Source: Desulfovibrio sp. A2
GTDB lineage: Bacteria > Desulfobacterota > Desulfovibrionia > Desulfovibrionales > Desulfovibrionaceae
Assembly (NCBI RefSeq): GCF_000226255.1
Contig: NZ_AGFG01000049.1
Coordinates: 1 to 12,977, forward strand
Direction of reading: 5' to 3'
DNA length: 12,977 bases
Below, in pieces: positions 7,557-12,977 of the stretch. The position numbers and the translations under genes are program-made. Numbering within the stretch: position 1 is the stretch's first letter; every line of letters starts with the position of its first letter. The notes beneath the pieces were generated by a model that saw only the letters and a list, made by a program, of their open reading frames with translations, made no database searches and was not told the DNA's origin.

Positions 7557-9419
7557 ATGAGCGACCAGAAACTTGACGTCCAACAGGAACACCAGCAGTA
7601 CATCGAACCCCTGGGCGACTGGGCGCGCAGCCACGACTGCTGCACCCTGACCGCTGCGGACACCGGGGCCGAAGTCTGCCTGATGGGCTGGGTGCAGTAC
7701 CGCCGTGACCACGGCGGCCTCATTTTCGTGGACCTGCGCGACCGCCAGGGCCTTACCCAGATCGTGTTCAGCCCCGACGTCAATCCCGCGGCGCATGAGC
7801 GCGCGCACGTCATCCGCTCTGAATACGTGCTGGCCATTCGCGGCACGGTGCGTCCCCGGCCCGAGGGCATGACCAACCCCGGCATGAAGACCGGCGAGAT
7901 CGAGGTGTACGTTTCCGAGTGGAAGCTGCTGAACACCTCCAAGACGCCCGCCTTCGTCATCGAGGACCGCACCGAGGCCAGCGAGAACCTGCGCCTGCAG
8001 TACCGCTACCTCGACCTGCGCCGCCCGCGCATGGCCAACAACTTCATCGTGCGCCACAAGGCCGCGCAGGCCACTCGCCGCTACCTGGACGAGCTGGGCT
8101 TTCTGGAAATCGAGACGCCCTACCTCACCAAGTCCACGCCGGAAGGCGCGCGCGACTTCCTGGTGCCCAGCCGCCTGAACCAGGGCCAGTTCTACGCCCT
8201 GCCGCAGTCGCCCCAGCTGTTCAAACAGCTGCTGATGATGTCGGGCATGGAGCGCTACTACCAGATCGTGCGCTGCTTCCGCGACGAGGACATGCGCGCC
8301 GACCGCCAGCTGGAGTTCACCCAGATCGATATCGAGATGAGCTTCGTGGACGAGGAGCAGGTGATGGCCATGGCCGAAGGCCTGATGGCCCGCGTGTTCC
8401 GCGACGCGCTGGACCGCGAGATAGCCACCCCCTTCCCGCGCATGAGCTATGACGACGCCATGGCCCGCTACGGCGTCGACAAGCCGGACACCCGCTTCGG
8501 GCTGGAGCTGCAGGACGTCACGCACATCGTGCGCGGCTCCAACTTCAAGCTGTTCGCCACGGCGGAACTGGTCAAGGCCATGCGCGTGCCCGGCGGCGAA
8601 ACCATGACCCGCAAGGAGATCGACGAATTCACCGAGTTCGTGAAGATCTACGGCGCGCAGGGCCTGGCCTGGATCAAGATCCGCCCCGACGAATGGCAGT
8701 CGCCCATCGCCAAGTTCCTGTCCGATGCCGAACGCGCCGGGCTGAAGGAAGCCCTTGGCCTTGAAACCGGCGACATCGTGTTCTTCCAGGCGGGCGCGCC
8801 CGGCATGGTCAACGCCGCGCTGGGCAACCTGCGCGTGCGCCTTGGCGAGCACCTGGGCCTCATCGACGAGAACGCCTTCAACTTCCTGTGGGTGACCGAC
8901 TTCCCGCTGTTCGAGTACGACGAGGAAGAAAAGCGCTACGTGGCCTGCCACCATCCGTTCACCTCACCCAAGGACGGCCACATGGACGTCATGGTCGAGA
9001 ACCCGGCGGCGGCCCGCGCCCGCGCCTACGACATGGTGCTGAACGGCTACGAGCTGGGCGGCGGCTCCATCCGCAACCACACGGCCGAAAAGCAGCGCCG
9101 CATGTTCGCGGCCCTCGGCTTCTCGCCCGAAGAAGCGGAAGCGCAGTTCGGCTTCCTGACCCAGGCGCTGGAAATGGGCGCGCCGCCGCACGGCGGCATC
9201 GCCTTCGGCATGGACCGCCTGGCCATGCTGCTGACCGGTTCGTCGTCCATCCGCGACGTCATCGCCTTCCCCAAGACCCAGAAGGCCACCTGCCTGCTCA
9301 CCCAGGCCCCGGACAACGTCTCCGCCCGCCAGCTGCGCGACCTGGGCCTGCGCCTGCGCGAAACGGGCAAGGAAGCGGCCCCCAAGGCTCCCGCTTCCAC
9401 GGACACGCCCCAGGGCTAG
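7557..9419 (+). CDS. aspS: Aspartate--tRNA ligase, bacterial type, probably non-discriminating
   Basis: AspRS is a class II synthetase that charges tRNA with aspartate. The 620 residues match the long bacterial form: N-terminal OB-fold anticodon domain (about 36-125), catalytic core, inserted GAD domain (roughly 300-440) and C-terminal catalytic end. TPEGARDFLVPSR is the flipping-loop region, motif 2 includes F241-R242-D243-E244 followed by RADRQLEFTQIDIE, and motif 3 is GGIAFGMDRLAMLL with Arg554. His52 in RRDHGG and Gly104 in RPEGMTN correspond to His31 and Gly82 of Pseudomonas aeruginosa AspRS, residues tied to charging both tRNA-Asp and tRNA-Asn; E. coli has Leu and Lys there. The start follows AGGA (7546-7549) with 7 nt spacing. 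It is probably read through from hisS and ends at a strong terminator. Confidence 0.96.
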   Translation: MSDQKLDVQQEHQQYIEPLGDWARSHDCCTLTAADTGAEVCLMGWVQYRRDHGGLIFVDLRDRQGLTQIVFSPDVNPAAHERAHVIRSEYVLAIRGTVRPRPEGMTNPGMKTGEIEVYVSEWKLLNTSKTPAFVIEDRTEASENLRLQYRYLDLRRPRMANNFIVRHKAAQATRRYLDELGFLEIETPYLTKSTPEGARDFLVPSRLNQGQFYALPQSPQLFKQLLMMSGMERYYQIVRCFRDEDMRADRQLEFTQIDIEMSFVDEEQVMAMAEGLMARVFRDALDREIATPFPRMSYDDAMARYGVDKPDTRFGLELQDVTHIVRGSNFKLFATAELVKAMRVPGGETMTRKEIDEFTEFVKIYGAQGLAWIKIRPDEWQSPIAKFLSDAERAGLKEALGLETGDIVFFQAGAPGMVNAALGNLRVRLGEHLGLIDENAFNFLWVTDFPLFEYDEEEKRYVACHHPFTSPKDGHMDVMVENPAAARARAYDMVLNGYELGGGSIRNHTAEKQRRMFAALGFSPEEAEAQFGFLTQALEMGAPPHGGIAFGMDRLAMLLTGSSSIRDVIAFPKTQKATCLLTQAPDNVSARQLRDLGLRLRETGKEAAPKAPASTDTPQG

Positions 9420-9438
9420 CCCGCCATATCGCAGCGAC

Positions 9439-9472
9439 GCGGGGGAGGAGGGGAACGCCCTTCCTCCCCCGC
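9439..9472 (+). terminator. aspS terminator hairpin
   Basis: Bases 9439-9453 pair with 9458-9472 as a 15-bp GC-rich stem with one G-T wobble (9450/9461) and an AACG loop, beginning 20 nt after the aspS stop. TGTTTCGCTT follows, a modest U-tract. Unlike the repeat units it lacks the AAACGTTT and GGGGTCCGGGG boxes. Confidence 0.7.
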
Positions 9473-9513
9473 TGTTTCGCTTCCGGCGGGGCCTGGCCCG
9501 TTTCGCCCTTTTC

Positions 9514-9542
9514 TTGCCCGCATGGCGTGCTTACCGTAGGGT
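9514..9542 (+). promoter_or_regulatory. Candidate promoter for the def-fmt cluster
   Basis: TTGCCC (9514-9519) and TAGGGT (9537-9542) are separated by 17 bp, just past the aspS terminator. Both hexamers deviate from consensus. Transcription would begin near 9549, about 28 nt before def. The position is right for a new unit, but the sequence support is moderate. Confidence 0.4.
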
Positions 9543-9576
9543 GACCGCATCAAACGCCCACATCACAGGACCGCAC

Positions 9577-10131
9577 ATGATCCGAGAAGTGCTGCAATAT
9601 CCCGATCCCCGCCTTGCCGTCGAATGCGAGGACATCACCGAGATCACCGACGAGATCCGCCAGCTTGCCGCCGACATGGCCGAAACCATGTACCGGCAGG
9701 ACGGCATCGGCCTTGCCGCGCCCCAGGTGGGTGAGCACTGCCGCCTCATCGTGGTGGACGTTTCCGGCCCGGAAAAGCGCGAGGCGCTGATGACCTTCGT
9801 GAACCCCCGGCTGGAACTGACCGGCGAGAAGATCGACTCGGAGGAAGGCTGCCTGTCCGTGCCCGGCGGCTACCGCGCCACGGTCACCCGCAGCGACACG
9901 GTGCGCCTGACCGCCCGCGACCTTGACGGCAACGAGGTGTGCATGGATGCCGACGGCCTGCTGGCCGTGTGCCTGCAGCACGAGGTGGACCACCTGAAGG
10001 GCACCCTGTTCATCGACCATATCAGCAGGCTCAAGCGCACCCTGTACGATTCGCGCGTCAAGAAGATGCAGAAGAACGCCCCCCGGCCCATGCCCACGGC
10101 TGCGGCCAAGGCGCGCACGGGAGCGCGCTAG
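9577..10131 (+). CDS. def: Peptide deformylase
   Basis: Def removes the N-formyl group from nascent proteins, using a bound metal (usually Fe2+). The 184-residue product shows all three family motifs: GIGLAAPQ (43-50), EGCLSVPG (90-97) with metal ligand Cys92, and HEVDHLKG (135-142) with ligands His135 and His139 and catalytic Glu136. About 20 C-terminal residues rich in Ala, Lys, Arg and Pro form a basic tail beyond the fold. The ATG at 9577 follows AGGA (9567-9570) with 6 nt spacing and matches the usual family N-terminus; an in-frame ATG-like start at 9514 would include the promoter region and is not used. The stop is followed after a single base by fmt, which acts on the opposite side of the formylation cycle. 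Confidence 0.97.
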   Translation: MIREVLQYPDPRLAVECEDITEITDEIRQLAADMAETMYRQDGIGLAAPQVGEHCRLIVVDVSGPEKREALMTFVNPRLELTGEKIDSEEGCLSVPGGYRATVTRSDTVRLTARDLDGNEVCMDADGLLAVCLQHEVDHLKGTLFIDHISRLKRTLYDSRVKKMQKNAPRPMPTAAAKARTGAR

Positions 10132-10132
10132 C

Positions 10133-11218
10133 ATGACCGGGCAGGACGATGTGCGGAATGATGCCGCCATGCCTGACGGCGTCGCCAAGGCTGATGCCGC
10201 ACAGCCGGTGACGGAACCCGCCGCGCCGCGCGAACCGCTGCGCGTGGTGTTCATGGGCACCCCCGGCTTTGCCGCCGTGATCCTGCGCCACCTGCTGGAA
10301 TGGCACGGCTGCGAGGTCATCGCCGCCTACACCCAGCCCGACCGCCCCTGCGGACGCGGCCAGCAGTGCCGCCCGCCGGAAGTGAAGCTGCTGGCCATCG
10401 AGCACGGCGTGCCGGTGTACCAGCCCCTGAATTTCAAGACCGAGGAAGCCGTTGCGGAATTGCGCTCGCTGCGTCCCGACGTGCTGGTGGTGGCCGCCTA
10501 TGGGCTGATATTGCCGCAATCGGTGCTGGACATCCCCCGCCTTGGCCCCGTCAACGTGCATGCCTCGCTGCTGCCGCGCCTGCGCGGGGCCGCGCCCATC
10601 CAGCGCGCCGTCATGGCTGGCGACGCCGTGACCGGGGTGACCATCATGCGCATGGAGGCCAGCCTGGATACCGGCCCCATGCTGTTGCAAAAGGCCATGG
10701 GCATCGGCATCGGCGACACGGCGGGCGATCTGCACGACCAACTGGCCGAGCTTGGCGGCAGGCTGCTCACCGTGGCCCTGGGCAAGCTGGCCGACGGCAC
10801 CGCCGTGGCCATCCCCCAGGACAACGAGCGCGCCACCTACGCTGCCAAGCTGACCAAGGCCGACGGGCTCATCGACTGGAACCGCACGGCCGTGCAGGTG
10901 CACGCGCACATTCGCGGGGTTACCCCGTGGCCGGGCGCGTACTGCACCATTCAAAGGGAAGGTCAGAAGGAACTGCGCGCGTCCCTGGGCCCCGGCCGCA
11001 TCGGCCCGTTGCTGTCGGATGCGCCGGAATACGGGGCTAGCACCCCAGGTACCATCGTCGGGCTGGTGGACGAGCAACTGGCCATCGCCTGCGCCGACCG
11101 GCTGTACCTTGTGGATTCCATCCGCCCGGCGGACCGCAAGCCCATGGATGCCCGCGCCTTTCTGTGCGGCTACCTGAACGCCTGCGAATGCGACGGCGGC
11201 CTTGCCGTGTGCGTGTAG
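10133..11218 (+). CDS. fmt: Methionyl-tRNA formyltransferase
   Basis: Fmt transfers a formyl group from 10-formyltetrahydrofolate to initiator Met-tRNA. Core motifs are VVFMGTPGFAA (38-48), QPDRPCGRG (68-76) and NVHASLLPRLRGAAPIQ (141-157); the catalytic triad is N141, H143 and D179 in LDTGPML. The C-terminal tRNA-binding domain (about 240-345) has KLTKADGLIDWNRTA and RGVTPWPGAY. At 361 residues it is longer than the usual 310-330, because about 36 residues rich in Ala, Asp and Pro precede the first strand. The ATG at 10133 has GGGAG (10119-10123) 9 nt upstream and lies one base after def, favouring coupled translation; ATG at 10169 or GTG at 10208 in the same frame would give a normal length. 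Function is secure, the start is not. Confidence 0.95.
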   Translation: MTGQDDVRNDAAMPDGVAKADAAQPVTEPAAPREPLRVVFMGTPGFAAVILRHLLEWHGCEVIAAYTQPDRPCGRGQQCRPPEVKLLAIEHGVPVYQPLNFKTEEAVAELRSLRPDVLVVAAYGLILPQSVLDIPRLGPVNVHASLLPRLRGAAPIQRAVMAGDAVTGVTIMRMEASLDTGPMLLQKAMGIGIGDTAGDLHDQLAELGGRLLTVALGKLADGTAVAIPQDNERATYAAKLTKADGLIDWNRTAVQVHAHIRGVTPWPGAYCTIQREGQKELRASLGPGRIGPLLSDAPEYGASTPGTIVGLVDEQLAIACADRLYLVDSIRPADRKPMDARAFLCGYLNACECDGGLAVCV

Positions 11219-11235
11219 ACGGCTGACGCTGGCGT

Positions 11236-11274
11236 GGCCACGGGCGGCAAGGCATCTGCCTTACCAGTGTGGCC
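11236..11274 (+). other. Inverted repeat between fmt and the DUF116 gene
   Basis: GGCAAGGCA (11246-11254) pairs at 8 of 9 positions with TGCCTTACC (11257-11265), nested inside GGCCAC (11236-11241) / GTGGCC (11269-11274). It starts 18 nt after fmt ends and has no T-run, so it may be an attenuator, a processing site or nothing. The rest of the 159-bp gap (11275-11377) is pyrimidine-rich without a recognisable motif. Confidence 0.35.
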
Positions 11275-11377
11275 GTACCCGCGGCGCGCCCCGGCCTCGC
11301 CCCGCCCCCGAACCATATCCGAACCGCACCGGCCAGCGCGTTTCCAACCCTTTCCGCATTCCGCAACCACGAAAGCC

Positions 11378-12307
11378 ATGTCCATGCCCATCCGCAAGAA
11401 TCCGGATTCCCTCCCGCGCGAAGACTATCACGGCGCGCGCAAACGGCTGTTCATCGGGCTCATCAGCCTGACCTCCGCCGCGTTGTGCCTGGTGCTGCTG
11501 GTGGGGTGGATCATCCCGTACATCGGGCTGGGCAACATCCACCCGCTGGTGCCGGAGATCACCGGCATGCTGCTGGTGGCGTCCATCGCGCTCATCGTGT
11601 GGGCCACCCTGGGCCTCGTCCTGCACATCTACACCGGGCGGCCGTGGTTCGGCTCGCAGCGGGTGCGCGGGGTGGCGGTGAAGCTGTTCCTGCCGCTCAT
11701 GGAACTGCTGGGGCGGCTCTTCGGCGTCTCGCGCGAAGAGGTGCGCCACTCGTTCATCAAGGTCAACAACGAGCTGGTGCGCGGCGAGACGGGCAGCTTC
11801 GCCCCCTCCGACGTGCTGATCCTGCTGCCGCACTGCCTGCAGTCCAGCAATTGCGCGGTGCGCCTGACCTACGGCGTGGACCACTGCAAGCGCTGCGGCC
11901 AGTGCCCCATAGAACGGCTGCTGGCTCTGCGCGACCGCTACGGCGTCAAGCTGGCCATCGCCACCGGCGGCACCATCGCCCGGCGCATCGTGGTCAAGGA
12001 GCGGCCCCGGCTGATTATCGCCGTGGCCTGCGAGCGCGACCTGGCCAGCGGCATTCAGGACACCCACCCCATTCCGGTGTATGGCGTGCTCAACGAGCGG
12101 CCCAACGGTCCCTGCCTGGATACGCTGGTCAGCCTCGGCAACGTGGAAAAGGCGTTGCGCCACTTCCTGAACGTGCTGCCGCCCGATGACGCCGCCGAGC
12201 ACGGCGCAGTGGCGGGCGCGACCTTTGGGCCGCAGCACGGCAAGAAGGATGGGGGGGCGGCCCTTCACCCTACCGCCGCGCCCGCCACCCCGGCGGAACC
12301 GCAATGA
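11378..12307 (+). CDS. DUF116 family cysteine-rich membrane protein
   Basis: I recognise this as DUF116, a family without an assigned function. The 309-residue product has a basic N-terminus, two hydrophobic segments (about 24-48 and 58-86) that should be membrane helices, and a soluble domain from about 95. The core LPHCLQSSNC (150-159) is followed by C170, C173, C176 in CKRCGQC; C218 and C246 lie further on, each within a conserved-looking stretch. The CxxCxxC spacing suggests an Fe-S cluster or zinc site, but none is shown. The last ~40 residues are low-complexity Ala/Pro/Gly. The ATG at 11378 was chosen because it precedes the first basic stretch; its ribosome site (GAAAG) is weak and ATG 11384 is equally possible. 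The gene overlaps rsmB by 4 bp and follows fmt, suggesting a role linked to translation or membrane metabolism. Confidence 0.85.
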   Translation: MSMPIRKNPDSLPREDYHGARKRLFIGLISLTSAALCLVLLVGWIIPYIGLGNIHPLVPEITGMLLVASIALIVWATLGLVLHIYTGRPWFGSQRVRGVAVKLFLPLMELLGRLFGVSREEVRHSFIKVNNELVRGETGSFAPSDVLILLPHCLQSSNCAVRLTYGVDHCKRCGQCPIERLLALRDRYGVKLAIATGGTIARRIVVKERPRLIIAVACERDLASGIQDTHPIPVYGVLNERPNGPCLDTLVSLGNVEKALRHFLNVLPPDDAAEHGAVAGATFGPQHGKKDGGAALHPTAAPATPAEPQ

Positions 12308-12977
12308 GTACCCGCCGCCACAGTCAGTCTGGCAGGAAGAATGCGCAGCTGCCCCCGGCTCGCGCGGCCGCCCTGTCCGCCCTGGACAAGGTGCTGCGCA
12401 AGGGGCAGGAGGTCCAGGCGGCACTTGATGGTGAACTTGCCGATACTGCTGCACGCAACGAGATAAACACGCTCACAACCGCAAGCAGCACACCCGCCAG
12501 AAGCAGTGCACACGCCCTGCCACCGCCTGCCCCAACCGCCCCTGACGGCTCCGCATTGCGGCATGCCCGAATTTCGCGCCAGGACGCCGCCCTGGCCACG
12601 GAGCTGGTTTATGGGTATCTGCGGTCGGAAATCCGTATTTCGTGGCTGCTGCGGCGCTTCCTGAAGTCCCCGGAGAAGCTTCCGCCCGAGGCACTGCTGG
12701 CGCTCGGCGTCGCTGCGCACGAAATCGTGCACCTGGACCGCATCCCGGACTATGCCGCCGTGGACTGGGCCGTCACCCACATCCGTCAGCGCTTCGGCGA
12801 TGGTCTCGGCAAGCTGGCCAACGCGGTGCTGCGCAACGTGGCCCGGCTGGGCGGCGCAGCCCGAGACGCGGAGCTGTACCGCGCCGAACTGCCGGACCCG
12901 ACAGCGTTTCTTTCCGTGTATCACTCCGCGCCGGGCTGGCTGACGGACCTGTGGTGCGACGCCTATGGCCCGGACCG
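12304..12977 (+). CDS. rsmB: 16S rRNA m5C967 methyltransferase RsmB, 5' fragment
   Basis: The reading frame is open to the window end (224 codons plus 2 bases, no stop), so only the N-terminal half is present. RsmB/Sun methylates C967 of 16S rRNA. The visible part is the NusB-like RNA-binding domain: ARAAALSALDKVLRKGQ (19-35), then DAALATELVYGYLRSEIRISWLL (94-116) and LANAVLRNVARL (171-182), which closely follow the family's pattern. The catalytic SAM domain would lie beyond the window. Residues 47-87 form a Ser/Thr/Ala/Pro-rich insertion between the first and second helices, absent from most homologues I know. The ATG (12304) overlaps the DUF116 stop as ATGA, a strong sign of translational coupling. 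Identification as an RsmB-type protein is good; exact target specificity is inferred from the family. Confidence 0.85.
   Translation, partial: MSTRRHSQSGRKNAQLPPARAAALSALDKVLRKGQEVQAALDGELADTAARNEINTLTTASSTPARSSAHALPPPAPTAPDGSALRHARISRQDAALATELVYGYLRSEIRISWLLRRFLKSPEKLPPEALLALGVAAHEIVHLDRIPDYAAVDWAVTHIRQRFGDGLGKLANAVLRNVARLGGAARDAELYRAELPDPTAFLSVYHSAPGWLTDLWCDAYGPD

Noticed and set aside
11234..11377. Upstream GTG start for the DUF116 gene
   Set aside because: It would add about 48 Pro/Arg-rich residues spanning part of the inverted repeat and lacks a ribosome site; the ATG at 11378 fits a membrane protein start better.

Overview
The window is high-GC DNA, and every gene lies on the + strand. 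Gene content, codon choice and regulation fit a strictly anaerobic sulfate-reducing deltaproteobacterium, most likely a Desulfovibrionaceae member near Desulfovibrio/Nitratidesulfovibrio vulgaris. That placement rests on recognising protein and leader patterns, not on a search. Nothing here looks like a phage, plasmid or transposon.

Layout. (1) Bases 1-275 are a non-coding leader with a repeat unit whose hairpin spans about 100 nt. (2) 276-1943 is ilvD, branched-chain amino acid synthesis, ending in a hairpin. (3) 1944-2488 is a 545-base regulatory leader: a TTGACA promoter overlapped by a palindromic operator candidate, a cobalamin riboswitch, and a downstream segment with competing hairpins. 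It controls metE (2489-4819), the B12-independent methionine synthase. (4) 4820-5158 holds two inverted repeat units with perfect 19- and 24-bp stems, then a pyrimidine tract without G. (5) 5159-5956 is a SAM-dependent methyltransferase of unknown substrate. (6) hisS (6107-7402) and aspS (7557-9419) are separated by another repeat unit; aspS ends in a strong hairpin terminator. (7) def (9577-10131), fmt (10133-11218), a DUF116 membrane protein (11378-12307) and a 5' fragment of rsmB (12304 to the window end) form a translation-related cluster with very tight junctions.

How the parts work together. IlvD and MetE serve amino acid synthesis, with metE expected to be shut off when cobalamin is plentiful so that a B12-dependent enzyme can take over. 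HisS and AspS charge tRNAs; AspRS carries the His/Gly pair seen in non-discriminating enzymes, predicting an amidotransferase route to Asn-tRNA. Fmt formylates initiator Met-tRNA, Def removes the formyl group from new proteins, and RsmB methylates 16S rRNA. The DUF116 protein between fmt and rsmB is the least understood gene and, by position, a candidate partner of this group.

The most unusual non-coding signal is a family of intergenic repeats: four complete copies and one probable edge fragment. Each has an AAACGTTT-like box, a GGGG-TCC-GGGG box and a long near-perfect hairpin. Two copies also carry G-quadruplex motifs that overlap a hairpin arm. No defence, CRISPR or secondary-metabolite system is visible.
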